Part shown: positions 7,678 through 16,761 of the stretch, in pieces
How the letters are laid out: the number at the start of each line of letters is the position of its first letter
Position numbering within the stretch: the first letter of the stretch is position 1
NCBI GenBank assembly: GCA_902544085.1
Contig: CACCAP010000004.1
Location: 1 to 64,000 of the forward strand
DNA length: 64,000 bases
Source of the DNA: an uncultured Bacteroidota bacterium
Lineage (GTDB): Bacteria; Bacteroidota; Bacteroidia; Flavobacteriales; Flavobacteriaceae
Reading direction: 5' to 3'
Notes under the pieces: generated by a model
What the model was told of the DNA's origin: nothing
Seen by the model: the letters and a program-made list of their open reading frames with translations, nothing else
Databases searched by the model: none
Program-made: the position numbers and the translations under genes

Positions 7678-9008
7678 TAATATTCTCTTTTAAATTTTTT
7701 TAGAAAATAATTTGCTTCTTTCTCTAAAAAAACTCCATTTTTTCTATCCCAATTTAATTTTTTACCTGGAAAATTTCCAGCAATTACACCAAGTAAAATT
7801 GTTTCAGTGAGTTTTGAAGCATAGCTGAAGGGAGCAGAACATTCTGATTTACCAAGACAGCTATCAATAAATTCATGATAATGATAAAAAGACTGTTCTT
7901 CATAGTTTTTTTTTGGGTTTTTCTGTATTTCTCCAGACTTTATGTACTTGCTAATATCGTAATCTTTATATGCGTTTTCTACAATCAATTTAGGGCTCTC
8001 CATAAAATGAGGTAATAATAATTTTCCCTTGTTTCCAAAAAACATTACTCCTTGTAAAGGAAGTTTTTCATTATTGGGTAATTTTAATTCCTTAGAAATT
8101 TTTGGGGATCCTTTTCCATCTTCCCAAATCCAAATTAATTTTTCGCTTGTAAATTCTGTTTTATTGAATTCATATTCAACATAATTTTTCTCTGGAAAAC
8201 TGTAATTATTTGGCTTTCTACATTTATTTTTTACGCTAACGGGAGAATCCAGATCTAGTGCATTGTAGGGTGTATCAAAAATATGAACACCCATATCACC
8301 TAAAGTTCCACAACCAAAATCTTTCATTTTCCTCCACATCATCGGGTGATAAACTCCATCACAATAATCCCTGTACTTTGTATCACCAAGCCATAAATTC
8401 CAATCTAAATTATTAGGGATGGAGTTTGATGCTTTGTGTTTTTTTCCATTATATCCCCAGTTTTTTGGAGACCACGCTCTCACTTTATCAACTTTACCTA
8501 TTATACCATCTTTGATAAGCAAGGTTGCCAATTTGTAATCGTGGAAAGAATGAACTTGAATACCCATCTGAGTAACTAATTTTTTTTCTTCTGCCAATTT
8601 GTTCATTTCACGACAATCGCTTATGTTGTTTGATAATGGTTTTTGACAATAAACATGCTTTTCATTCTCCATTGCTTCAATGGCAATTGGTCCGTGCATG
8701 TGATCAGGGGTTGATATAACCACTGCATCAAAAAAATCTTTCATTTCATCAATCATTATTCTGTAATCAGAAAATTTTTTGGCTTGTGGAAAAAATTTTG
8801 CAGCTTTTTCAAGAGCAATACTATCAACATCACATAAACCAACAACCTCGACACTTTCGTGACTTGAAATATCTTTTAGATCTGAGAGCCCCATTCCTCC
8901 AACCCCAACATGGATGGTTCTTATCTTTTTCATGGTAAAGCTCATTTTTGGTATTACTGAAACTAAGGATGATAACAATGATGATTTTATGAAGTTTCTT
9001 CTGATCAT
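7677..9008 (-). CDS. Gfo/Idh/MocA family oxidoreductase with Tat signal (second of tandem pair)
   Basis: A 443-residue paralogue of its downstream neighbour, with leader MIRRNFIKSSLLSS of Tat type. The start chosen is the ATG; a TTG three codons upstream is less likely. Motifs are IHVGVGGMGLSDLK, CDVDSIALEKA, STPDHMHGPIA, YCQKPLSNNISDCR (QKP in place of EKP), WDLWLGD-like WNLWLGDTKYRDYC, and CGTLGDMGVHIFDTPYNAL. It probably acts on a sugar or polyol in the periplasm. It starts one base after the stop of a 45-codon gene (TAA-T-ATG) and is one-base coupled to the next oxidoreductase, so at least three genes form one operon. Confidence 0.87.
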   Translation of the reverse strand: MIRRNFIKSSLLSSLVSVIPKMSFTMKKIRTIHVGVGGMGLSDLKDISSHESVEVVGLCDVDSIALEKAAKFFPQAKKFSDYRIMIDEMKDFFDAVVISTPDHMHGPIAIEAMENEKHVYCQKPLSNNISDCREMNKLAEEKKLVTQMGIQVHSFHDYKLATLLIKDGIIGKVDKVRAWSPKNWGYNGKKHKASNSIPNNLDWNLWLGDTKYRDYCDGVYHPMMWRKMKDFGCGTLGDMGVHIFDTPYNALDLDSPVSVKNKCRKPNNYSFPEKNYVEYEFNKTEFTSEKLIWIWEDGKGSPKISKELKLPNNEKLPLQGVMFFGNKGKLLLPHFMESPKLIVENAYKDYDISKYIKSGEIQKNPKKNYEEQSFYHYHEFIDSCLGKSECSAPFSYASKLTETILLGVIAGNFPGKKLNWDRKNGVFLEKEANYFLKKFKREY

Positions 9009-9009
9009 A

Positions 9010-9147
9010 TTAAACAAAATATAAAATGATAAACCCGGTTATGATTCCTTTAACCCAAGAAATCCAATAAACCTGATAATGTGACAACCTATAAAGTGTT
9101 CTTTTTTTTTCAGTAAATTTTTTATGCCAACTACAAATTTGTTTCAT
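9010..9147 (-). CDS. Small 45-residue membrane protein upstream of the oxidoreductase pair
   Basis: This short open frame starts MKQICSWHKKFTEKKRTL and continues to LSHYQVYWISWVKG and then IITGFIILYFV. The N-terminal half is basic and aromatic; the last 13 residues form one hydrophobic segment, so it is probably a single-pass membrane protein with its positive end in the cytoplasm. The stop is one base before the ATG of the following Gfo/Idh/MocA gene, and 39 bases separate it from the 88-residue gene upstream, consistent with coupled translation. It is A-rich before the ATG. I do not recognise a family; the amino-acid make-up and tight spacing favour a real gene. Confidence 0.6.
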   Translation of the reverse strand: MKQICSWHKKFTEKKRTLYRLSHYQVYWISWVKGIITGFIILYFV

Positions 9148-9186
9148 TTTAAATAAGTTAAGTTAATTTTTTCATTAGTTAAAAGA

Positions 9187-9453
9187 TTACATTGATAGAG
9201 GCTCAAAAGAATATCTTGTTGGAACAAAATTATGTTCTTTAAACATTTGTTGAGTGGATGGTTTAGCCAACCATTCTTTGAGTTTTGGAGGATTTACATC
9301 AAAAAAGAGCTCTAAAACATTTTGATTATCAATTTTACAAAAAATACATTTTGAAGAATCACACCAATCAGAAAACTCTGATTTCACTTTTTCATAGCCA
9401 TTTATTTTAAAATCATCAGCATCATTACAGCTTGCAGTTAGCATTAAGTTCAT
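9187..9453 (-). CDS. Small 88-residue protein of unknown function
   Basis: I do not recognise this family. The protein has no signal peptide or membrane segment, so it is probably cytosolic. It contains a central CIFCKID motif (two Cys in CxxC spacing), two further Cys residues upstream, and a conserved-looking tail (LKEWLAKPSTQQMFKEHNFVPTRYSFEPL). The length and alternating strand/helix pattern could suit a small alpha-beta ferredoxin-like domain, but that is a guess. It is the first gene of the leftward cluster with the 45-codon gene and the two oxidoreductases, and a 17-bp inverted repeat lies 58 bases upstream of its ATG. Confidence 0.5.
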   Translation of the reverse strand: MNLMLTASCNDADDFKINGYEKVKSEFSDWCDSSKCIFCKIDNQNVLELFFDVNPPKLKEWLAKPSTQQMFKEHNFVPTRYSFEPLSM

Positions 9454-9511
9454 ATAATTATATTTAAGTTATTTATCAACCTAATATATGAAATTATCCC
9501 TTTTTTTATAG

Positions 9512-9528
9512 TGTTACATTGTGTAACA
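9512..9528. promoter_or_regulatory. 17-bp inverted repeat, candidate operator
   Basis: TGTTACA-TTG-TGTAACA is a perfect inverted repeat with 7-base arms and a 3-base spacer. It lies 58 bases upstream of the 88-residue gene, where a -33 region or operator would be expected. The arm and spacer geometry suits a dimeric repressor or activator. No regulator gene is adjacent, so the binding protein is unknown. Confidence 0.5.
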
Positions 9529-9682
9529 TTTTGAGTTTATATTTCTTTTTCTTACTAATTAAATAACTGCCATATAACTGCCAATTATTATTAAATAATT
9601 GATACTATTGAGTATTTTTTATAAATTGAATAAAATCTTAATAGCCACAGTTTTTAAATGTTGATTGCCCCGATATACAGAT

Positions 9683-9712
9683 AAAAAAACCCCAACAAGT
9701 CGCTGAGGTTTT
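9683..9712 (-). terminator. Intrinsic terminator of tRNA-Arg
   Basis: On the minus strand AAAACCTC pairs with GGGGTTTT (one G-U pair) around an 11-base loop, followed by further T residues. It begins 3 bases beyond the tRNA 3' end. Confidence 0.75.
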
Positions 9713-9714
9713 AG

Positions 9715-9788
9715 TGATCGCGGCACGATTCGAACGTGCGACCGTCTGCTTAGAAGGCAGATGCTCTATCCAGCTGAGCTACGCGACC
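9715..9788 (-). tRNA. tRNA-Arg (anticodon TCT)
   Basis: The minus-strand cloverleaf has acceptor GGTCGCG/CGCGATC (one G-U pair), D-arm GCTCAGCTGGATAGAGC, anticodon stem TCTGC/GCAGA around CTTCTAA giving TCT, and T-arm GTTCGAATC. The discriminator is A and CCA is not encoded. The 225 bases between it and the SusC gene hold no further gene that I can see; an exact TAnnTTTG element was not found there. Confidence 0.96.
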
Positions 9789-10013
9789 GATTGATGCGCA
9801 AATTTAAATAATTAATTTTCTTAGGCAATGTATTAATTTTTCAAGTTTTATGTTCTGTAATCAAAGATCTGTCACAATTTCATGTAAAAACATAACATAT
9901 TCTCATCATATACAGTCAATTTTTATGGATAATTAAAATTTAAAGGTTCTTAGTGTAAATTTTTTATTAATTTAGCCTTGAAAATTTTACGAACTAACCA
10001 AAAATTATTAAAC

Positions 10014-13000
10014 ATGAATAGATTTCTATTAGTTTTTATGTTGTTTCCTATTTTGGTATTTGCTCAGTCAAAAACAATAACTGGAACAATAAATGATGAA
10101 AATAGTTCACCTCTTCCTGGTGCAACTGTTCAATTAAAAGGGTCAGACTCTATTGGAGCAATATCTGATTTTGATGGTAATTTTTCCATTACAATCCCAA
10201 CAGACGGTGACCAAGTTCTTGTGGTTTCCTACATAGGATACACAAATCAAGAGGTTGATGTCAGCAATCAAACAACTATTTCAGTTCAGTTACAACCTGA
10301 TACAGAAGCCCTCGAGGAAGTTGTAGTTGTTGGTTATGGTACTGTACTCAAAAGAGATTTAACAGGATCCGTAGCGTCTGTCAAAATTGAGGATGAAGTA
10401 TCTCGACAAGCTGCTACAGTGGATCAACTTTTGCAAGGTAGAGCAGCTGGTGTTCAAGTGACTCAAAATGCTGCTAACCCTAACTCTGGAGTAAGTGTAA
10501 GAATCAGAGGTGCAAGTAGTTTAAGAGGAAATAATGAGCCTTTATATGTAGTTGATGGTGTTATTATTTCATCTGCCGCTGAAGATGTAGCTTCGGTTGA
10601 CGGAAGCGGCCAAGGTAATACTGGTCAAGATCCCCAAAGTGGTTTAAATGGTATTAATCCCAGAGACATAGAAAGAATTGAAATTTTAAAAGATGCATCG
10701 GCCACCGCAATTTATGGCTCAAGAGGTGCAAATGGTGTTGTTTTAATTACAACAAAAAGTGGATCTTCAGACGAACCAGGTGGAAAGTTTAATACATTTT
10801 TCAGCAGAACTATTAGTGAAATAACAAAAACTTATGATATGCTTGATGGGGTTGGTTATGCTAACTACTCAAATGCAACAAGAATTGCTGCTGGTGAAAC
10901 TCCTAGATATGTTGTTAATGGAGGATCTGTATTTTCATTTTTATCGAATCCTGATGGAACTCCGTCAAACACCGTAGATACAACCCCTGCTACATTGTAT
11001 AATTGGCAGGATGAGGTTTATCAACAAGGCGTTAGCTCTAGCTTTGGAGCCACATTTTCAGGTGGTAACGATAATGGAGATTTTTATTTATCAGCTGGTT
11101 TCAATGATTTAAATGGATTAATTGATAACTCATCTTTCAAAACAACAGATATAAGACTTAACATTAATTATGATTTGAGTGATCGTTTAAGGGTAGAGGG
11201 TAGATTTTCAACTTTTTTCAGTGACTCAGATTTTGCTGAGGGAGGTGATAAAATTGGTGGTGATCAAAGTTTTGTTCAACAAACAGTCTCATATAATCCT
11301 GTGTTATCAAATGGAACTGATGAAGAAAGTTTCTTTGACGATGGACAACTTTCTAATCCACTATCTTGGGTAAATGATTTTGCTGATGAGTCAAGAGAAA
11401 ATAGAGTAATAGCTTCTCTGGCTTTAAAGTATAAGCTTAGAACACCCGGTTTAATGTATGAGTTTAGAATAGGTGGAAATCTAAGGGACAAGGATAGAAC
11501 TAGATTTTATGGATTGACAACATGGCAAGGTGCAAATGCAAATGGTTTGTACCAAAAAATGAAATTGAATGCCTTAACTTACCAGATAAATAATTTCCTA
11601 CGATACAACAGAAATATAAATAGAAATCATAGAGTTAACGCTGCGCTAGGTGTTACTTATGATGTTAGAGATGTTGAAAGTAGTGTTTATGCTGTTCAGG
11701 ATTTTGTCACAGCTCAGTTGGGTACTCAGCAACCTTTCCTAGGTCAGATTGTTTCATCTCCTTTGCTTTTGAGGGCTGCTGATCAGCAACTTTTTTCAGT
11801 TTTGGGAAGGGTAAACTATACATTCAAAAATAAGTATGTACTTACAGCAAGTTTCAGACGAGACGGTGTCTCAAAATTCTCAGAGAATAACCGATATGGA
11901 TTTTTCCCATCATTTGCTTTCGCATGGAGAGCTGGAAGTGAGAAATTCATACAAAATTTAGATTTATTTTCCAGTCTAAAATTCAGAGCTGGTTGGGGTG
12001 AAATTGGTAATCACGGTATTGGTCCTTACGGAACACTACCTAACTATGGTGCTTCATCTGCTCTCTATGGGAATCCATCTAATGGTACTACTGTGCCGCT
12101 TGTATTGGCCAACGTTGCAAACCCAGACCTAACTTGGGAAACTACTGAGCAAGTGAACTTTGGTGTTGATTTTGGATTCGCAAATGGAAGAGTGACAGGT
12201 GTTGTTGATGTATATCAAAAAAACACCAAAAATTTATTACAACAAACCCCAATTCCGACATCCTCTGGATTTGCAAGTATGTTAGTTAATAGAGGTGGGT
12301 TGGAAAATAAAGGATTAGAAGTTGGACTAGATTTCACTGCTATAGATAAAGGTGATTTCAACCTTTCGTTTGGTGGAAACATTTCATTTAACAAATCAAA
12401 AATTGAAAATCTTGGTCTAGTTCCTGGTGACATATTAATGTCTAATGGAATGGGAGGATATTCAAACCAACAAATTGCGTCATACCTTGGAAATGTACCA
12501 AGTCGTGGTAATAGTATTAAATTCCCAATAAATATTTTCATGGAAGGTCATGAAGTCGGGTTATTTTATGGTTGGAAAACAGATGGTTTGTTTCAGTCAG
12601 GAGATACAATGTACCCAATTAATGGATCTATGTCCCAGCCAGGTGACATAAAAGTTTTGGATTTGAATGGTGATGGTGTTGTTGACCTTGCAGATAGAAC
12701 TGTTATAGGAAATCCAAATCCTGACTATGTTTACGGATTTAATGTAAACCTTTCATACAAAGGATTTTCAATGAGAGCACTGTTTAATGGTGTTGAAGGA
12801 AATGAAATTGTTAATGGAAACTATTATAGGTTTGGATGGGCTGAAGGAACATACAGAAATATTGTTGCTGATGCGTGGTATGATAGATGGACACCAGAAA
12901 ATACTGGCGCTGCATATCCAAGATTGGGATATTCAGCAAACCTATTTGGTGCTCTGATGGATAGAGTAATTGAAGACGGAAGTTATTTAAGATTAAAGAG

Positions 13001-13217
13001 TATAACTTTAAATTATGACATTCCATTGAGCAATAATAACTTTGTTGATGCAGCAAACGTTTATATAACTGGATCAAACTTATTTACTTGGACAGATTAT
13101 TCGGGTTACGACCCAGAAATCACAACTTTCTTGTGGGATGGATTGCTACAAGGAACAGATTGGAACAATAAACCTAATTCGAGGTCAGTCCTTGTTGGTG
13201 TTAACTTAAACTTTTAA
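10014..13217 (+). CDS. SusC/RagA-type TonB-dependent outer-membrane transporter (xylan locus)
   Basis: A 1067-residue outer-membrane importer of oligosaccharides, energised through TonB. The chosen ATG gives the signal peptide MNRFLLVFMLFPILVFAQ; an upstream TTG would add 12 unlikely residues. Next come a carboxypeptidase-regulatory-like domain (TITGTINDENSSPLPGATV, residues about 22-100), the TonB-box region EEVVVVGYGT, a plug domain with the SusC signature KDASATAIYGSRGANGVVLITT, and a beta-barrel ending in an aromatic residue (VGVNLNF). SusD follows 18 bases later. The genes downstream point to xylo-oligosaccharides as cargo; this is inference from context. Confidence 0.96.
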   Translation: MNRFLLVFMLFPILVFAQSKTITGTINDENSSPLPGATVQLKGSDSIGAISDFDGNFSITIPTDGDQVLVVSYIGYTNQEVDVSNQTTISVQLQPDTEALEEVVVVGYGTVLKRDLTGSVASVKIEDEVSRQAATVDQLLQGRAAGVQVTQNAANPNSGVSVRIRGASSLRGNNEPLYVVDGVIISSAAEDVASVDGSGQGNTGQDPQSGLNGINPRDIERIEILKDASATAIYGSRGANGVVLITTKSGSSDEPGGKFNTFFSRTISEITKTYDMLDGVGYANYSNATRIAAGETPRYVVNGGSVFSFLSNPDGTPSNTVDTTPATLYNWQDEVYQQGVSSSFGATFSGGNDNGDFYLSAGFNDLNGLIDNSSFKTTDIRLNINYDLSDRLRVEGRFSTFFSDSDFAEGGDKIGGDQSFVQQTVSYNPVLSNGTDEESFFDDGQLSNPLSWVNDFADESRENRVIASLALKYKLRTPGLMYEFRIGGNLRDKDRTRFYGLTTWQGANANGLYQKMKLNALTYQINNFLRYNRNINRNHRVNAALGVTYDVRDVESSVYAVQDFVTAQLGTQQPFLGQIVSSPLLLRAADQQLFSVLGRVNYTFKNKYVLTASFRRDGVSKFSENNRYGFFPSFAFAWRAGSEKFIQNLDLFSSLKFRAGWGEIGNHGIGPYGTLPNYGASSALYGNPSNGTTVPLVLANVANPDLTWETTEQVNFGVDFGFANGRVTGVVDVYQKNTKNLLQQTPIPTSSGFASMLVNRGGLENKGLEVGLDFTAIDKGDFNLSFGGNISFNKSKIENLGLVPGDILMSNGMGGYSNQQIASYLGNVPSRGNSIKFPINIFMEGHEVGLFYGWKTDGLFQSGDTMYPINGSMSQPGDIKVLDLNGDGVVDLADRTVIGNPNPDYVYGFNVNLSYKGFSMRALFNGVEGNEIVNGNYYRFGWAEGTYRNIVADAWYDRWTPENTGAAYPRLGYSANLFGALMDRVIEDGSYLRLKSITLNYDIPLSNNNFVDAANVYITGSNLFTWTDYSGYDPEITTFLWDGLLQGTDWNNKPNSRSVLVGVNLNF

Positions 13218-13235
13218 TAAATAAATTTTAAACAA

Positions 13236-14831
13236 ATGAAATACATAAAACTTTTTTTAATTCTTCCTTTGGTATTTTTTGTATCGTGCGACTTGGATGA
13301 GAGTCCTCCGTTTCTTGATGCAACATTATATCAAGATGTTCAAAGTGCTGAAGCCGCAAGAGATGGTATATATCAAGCATTGACAGGTTATAACACTCAA
13401 GAAAGAAGATTGTTTATCGAAAATCTCTATTCTGGTCTTATGTTTACTAGAAAAGGTGGAGGTAGAGTCACATCGAGAGACATGTCAACACTTTGCTCAC
13501 TGAAACCAGGTTACCATATGGATGCTGAATTTATGTGGGGAGGATTGTACCAAGCCATTGCAAGAGCTAACGGGGCAATTGCAGCAGTAAATACTGTCGC
13601 AACTCCCTCAAACACAGACGAATTAGCATTTAACGACGTTGCTGGTCATGCTTATTTTGTTAGGGCTTGGGCTTATTTTAAATTAGCTACACACTGGGGT
13701 GATATTCCGCTGTGGTTGGAGCTTCCCTCTCAAGGAAATACCAACAAAGCTAAATCCCCTGCATCAGATGTTTATGATCAAATCGTCTCAGATTTACAAA
13801 TGGCACAAACGTTATTGAATGGTAATGGCGGTGTAGGCTATCCAAAACAACATGCTGCTAGTATGTTATTGGCAAAAGTTTATATGGCAAAAGCCACAAA
13901 CACTGATATTCAAACTATGGGTGGTTCAATGGACTATTGGGGACTTGCTTACTCAGAAGCTATTAAGGTATACAATAGCGGTGAGTATTCGCTTGTCTCT
14001 GATTACGGAAGTTTGTTTACAGTTCAGGGTGAAAACTCTACAGAATCCATTTTTGAATTGCAGATTGCACAAGATGCAGCAAATTCTCAAATCGGAAGAA
14101 ATTTTACACCATGGAAATACAAAGCTGGTATGCACTTTGGTTGGTTCCAGGTAACTGCTTTTCAACATGATAAACATGTTGCTGCCTATGGTGGAGGGCA
14201 GAATTGGACAGGACCTACGTTGATCACTAGTTTTCCTGATAAAAGATATAACGCTACTTATCTTCATCAGTATTACAGAGCAGATAGAACAGCTCCAGCT
14301 GGTAATGTAAGAGTCTATCCATCTGCATCATGGAGAGGTGGTATGGGAAGCTCACATCCATATTTATTTAAATGGGTTGAAAAAGACAGAACACACAGTA
14401 ATCAATACAACAGCCAAAATGTTGTTGCGATGAGATATGCAGAATTATTATTAATGCTTGCTGAGATATCAAATGAGCTTGGTAATGGACAAGAAATGAC
14501 TTATTTAACACCTGTTCTCAGCAGAGCTGGTCTAAGTCCTAGAGCTGAATTTTCTGCAGGTCAAAGTTCATTTAGGGATGCAATCATGGAAGAGTACCAA
14601 TTCGAGTTAATTGGTGAAGGTGAAGATTCATTCCATACCAAAAGACGTGGTTATCAGTATTTCCTAGATCACACCGTTTTACCTCACAACAATTCTTTCG
14701 GTAAAAAAGTATTAATTGGTTCTCAGAAATATCAAGCAAACAGAGAAGTTCAGTTTTCAACAAATGAGTCTGAAATCATGAAACTTCAGATTCCTCTGAG
14801 TGAAATTAATACTAATGAATTAATAAACTAA
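13236..14831 (+). CDS. SusD/RagB-type surface glycan-binding lipoprotein (xylan locus)
   Basis: A 531-residue lipoprotein forming the lid of the neighbouring SusC barrel. The leader ends LVFFVSC (Cys19), followed by acidic DLDESPP, in line with surface export in this phylum. Family features include tetratricopeptide-like helices (HAYFVRAWAYFKLATHWGDIPLW), KPGYHMDAEFMWGGLYQAIARAN near the N terminus, and the C-terminal SusD block (MRYAELLLMLAEISNELGNG, FQFELIGEGEDSFHTKRRG-like region). Ligand identity is inferred from the xylan and xylose genes that follow. Confidence 0.95.
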   Translation: MKYIKLFLILPLVFFVSCDLDESPPFLDATLYQDVQSAEAARDGIYQALTGYNTQERRLFIENLYSGLMFTRKGGGRVTSRDMSTLCSLKPGYHMDAEFMWGGLYQAIARANGAIAAVNTVATPSNTDELAFNDVAGHAYFVRAWAYFKLATHWGDIPLWLELPSQGNTNKAKSPASDVYDQIVSDLQMAQTLLNGNGGVGYPKQHAASMLLAKVYMAKATNTDIQTMGGSMDYWGLAYSEAIKVYNSGEYSLVSDYGSLFTVQGENSTESIFELQIAQDAANSQIGRNFTPWKYKAGMHFGWFQVTAFQHDKHVAAYGGGQNWTGPTLITSFPDKRYNATYLHQYYRADRTAPAGNVRVYPSASWRGGMGSSHPYLFKWVEKDRTHSNQYNSQNVVAMRYAELLLMLAEISNELGNGQEMTYLTPVLSRAGLSPRAEFSAGQSSFRDAIMEEYQFELIGEGEDSFHTKRRGYQYFLDHTVLPHNNSFGKKVLIGSQKYQANREVQFSTNESEIMKLQIPLSEINTNELIN

Positions 14832-14837
14832 TTAATT

Positions 14838-15179
14838 ATGAAAAAGACAATTTTATTTATCTTTTTGATTATACCGGTTTTTGTATTTGCTCAAGAACCA
14901 ACAAAAAACCAGATTAAGAATGCTGAGAAAATTACAAACTATGTTGCTGAAAAGCATTCTCTAAGTAAAAAAGATAAAAAGATTTTTTATGATGCAACTT
15001 TAAATCAAATTGTTACAAACGCAGCTGAAATTAAGAAGCAAGGCATTACTGACACTGAGGCTAAAAGAGTAGTCTATCGAAAAGGTTACAATAATATAAA
15101 AGAAACTTTATCCAAAAAGTTTGGTAACCAAAAAGCTGTTGCTCTTTTAAAATCCGGTAATGAGGCTCGAAGGCAATAA
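14838..15179 (+). CDS. Small secreted helical protein of the xylan locus, unknown function
   Basis: A 113-residue protein with a clear signal peptide (MKKTILFIFLIIPVFVFAQ) and no lipobox. The mature part is highly charged and predicted helical (KNQIKNAEKITNYVAEKHSLSKKDKKIFYDATLNQ). I do not recognise a family. It starts 6 bases after the SusD stop and ends just before a strong terminator, so it belongs to the SusC-SusD transcript and is probably a periplasmic accessory protein. No enzymatic motif is visible. Confidence 0.6.
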   Translation: MKKTILFIFLIIPVFVFAQEPTKNQIKNAEKITNYVAEKHSLSKKDKKIFYDATLNQIVTNAAEIKKQGITDTEAKRVVYRKGYNNIKETLSKKFGNQKAVALLKSGNEARRQ

Positions 15180-15194
15180 TTGATTTATAGCTTT

Positions 15195-15227
15195 AAAAAA
15201 AGGAGGATTTTTCCTCCTTTTTTTTTT
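15195..15227 (+). terminator. Strong intrinsic terminator inside the xylan locus
   Basis: AAAGGAGGA pairs with TCCTCCTTT around a short T loop, and a run of about ten T residues follows. It closes the SusC-SusD-small protein transcript only 34 bases before the sulfatase ATG. Read-through or a promoter squeezed into the following 34 bases is needed for the enzyme genes. Confidence 0.85.
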
Positions 15228-15261
15228 AAACTAACCTTATCTTTATCAAAAGACTTAACGG

Positions 15262-16761
15262 ATGAATAATAATTCACTAAACCTAAAACACTCAATATTC
15301 ATATTGATATCATTTTTCGTATCTACGACATTGATTTCCCAAAAGAAACAAAATGTTTTGTTTATTGGTGTTGACGATATGCGACCGCTCATTAATTCAT
15401 ATGGGTATCCTCAAATGAAAACACCAAACCTGGACAAACTTGCATCAGAAGGTGTTCAATTCAATCAGGCATATACTAATATTGCAGTTTGTGGTGCTAG
15501 TAGAGCAAGTATTTTAACTGGCGTAAGAGGAAGTAAATCAAGGTTTGTCAAGTACTATTCTAGAGCTGATGAAGATTTACCCAAAGCCATAACATTAGCA
15601 AAACTTTTCAAGCAAAATGGTTACACCACTGGATCTATCGGAAAAATTTATCATGAATGGAGAGATAATTTTGACGAGTGGGATATTTACAGAAATTTTA
15701 GAGAGCAAAGGGACTATCAGAGTAAAAAAACTCTAAGAATGATTGAAAAGAGAAAAGAAAGTAATCCTAACCAACCTAATAATTACATCGGTCCTGCCTG
15801 GGAGTATGCTGATGTTGAAGATGATGCATATACAGATGGTAAATTGACTGATTTTGCTATTAAAACGCTTAGCAACTTTAAGGATTCACAGGATCCTTTC
15901 TTCCTCGCGGTAGGTTATGTCTCTCCTCACTTACCTTTTATTCAACCAAAGAAATATGGAGAAATGTACGAGGATAGTGATTTGACTATCTCAAGAGAAA
16001 GAACCATTCCCAAAAATGCACACAATAGGGCTTTTCATAACTGGGAAGAATTAAGGAATGGATATTTGGACATCCCTAAAAAAGGACCTGTCTCGCCAGA
16101 AACTGAAAAAGAATTAATAAAAAGTTATTATGCAAGCGTTAGTTATTTGGATGCATTAGTTGGTAAATTAATCAAATCTTTGGATGATTTAGGTCTGAGA
16201 GATAACACAACTGTAGTATTTTGGAGTGATCATGGTTTCTTCTTAGGAGAACATGGTTTTTGGTGTAAGCACCATACATTCCAAGAGGCAATTCACGTTC
16301 CGTTAATTATTTCAGCTCCGAATATGACAAAAAATGAAAAAACAGATGCGTTAGTTGAATATGTCGACATCTATCCCACTTTAAGTGAATTAGCTGGTAT
16401 AGAGGCCCCAGATTACATTCATGGCGAGAGCCTTGTACCTATTTTGAAAAACCCATCCCAAAAATTTAAATCTGAAATATACAGCAGATATCAAATGAGA
16501 GAAGTTGTTCAAGATTTAGATTATTCATACCATGAGATAATAGGTTACGATAAATATTTTAAAGACAGAAATGGAAATAATACACCATCTCCAGATTCTA
16601 ATGAAAGGGTTGTTGCTAAAATGTTATTTGACATGAGAACCGACAAACTACAATCTACCGATATTTCGAATGAACCGAGGTATAAAGAAGTTGTAGAAAA
16701 ATATTCAAAAAAGCTGCTTAATATGAGAAAAATTACTAATGAACCAATTCTTATTAAATGA
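15262..16761 (+). CDS. Sulfatase (iduronate-2-sulfatase-like, S1 family)
   Basis: A 499-residue exported formylglycine-dependent sulfatase (signal peptide to about residue 26). Metal ligands Asp38-Asp39 sit in FIGVDDMRP. The nucleophile motif is Cys77-GAS-R (C-x-A-S-R), to be converted to formylglycine. Later blocks are HLPFIQPKKY, FWSDHGFFLGEHGFWCKHH and the C-terminal subdomain. The VDDMRPLINSYGYPQMKTPN opening is typical of iduronate-2-sulfatase-like (S1_7) enzymes, which act on many sulfated sugars. Its TGA overlaps the ATG of the GH43 gene (ATGA). In this locus it may strip sulfate from a xylose-containing marine polysaccharide; that is inference. Confidence 0.93.
   Translation: MNNNSLNLKHSIFILISFFVSTTLISQKKQNVLFIGVDDMRPLINSYGYPQMKTPNLDKLASEGVQFNQAYTNIAVCGASRASILTGVRGSKSRFVKYYSRADEDLPKAITLAKLFKQNGYTTGSIGKIYHEWRDNFDEWDIYRNFREQRDYQSKKTLRMIEKRKESNPNQPNNYIGPAWEYADVEDDAYTDGKLTDFAIKTLSNFKDSQDPFFLAVGYVSPHLPFIQPKKYGEMYEDSDLTISRERTIPKNAHNRAFHNWEELRNGYLDIPKKGPVSPETEKELIKSYYASVSYLDALVGKLIKSLDDLGLRDNTTVVFWSDHGFFLGEHGFWCKHHTFQEAIHVPLIISAPNMTKNEKTDALVEYVDIYPTLSELAGIEAPDYIHGESLVPILKNPSQKFKSEIYSRYQMREVVQDLDYSYHEIIGYDKYFKDRNGNNTPSPDSNERVVAKMLFDMRTDKLQSTDISNEPRYKEVVEKYSKKLLNMRKITNEPILIK

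Noticed and set aside
9789..10013. Promoter for the xylan-locus SusC gene
   Set aside because: TAATTTAG near 9968 is only a near match to TAnnTTTG and no -33 box is at the right distance; not strong enough to list.
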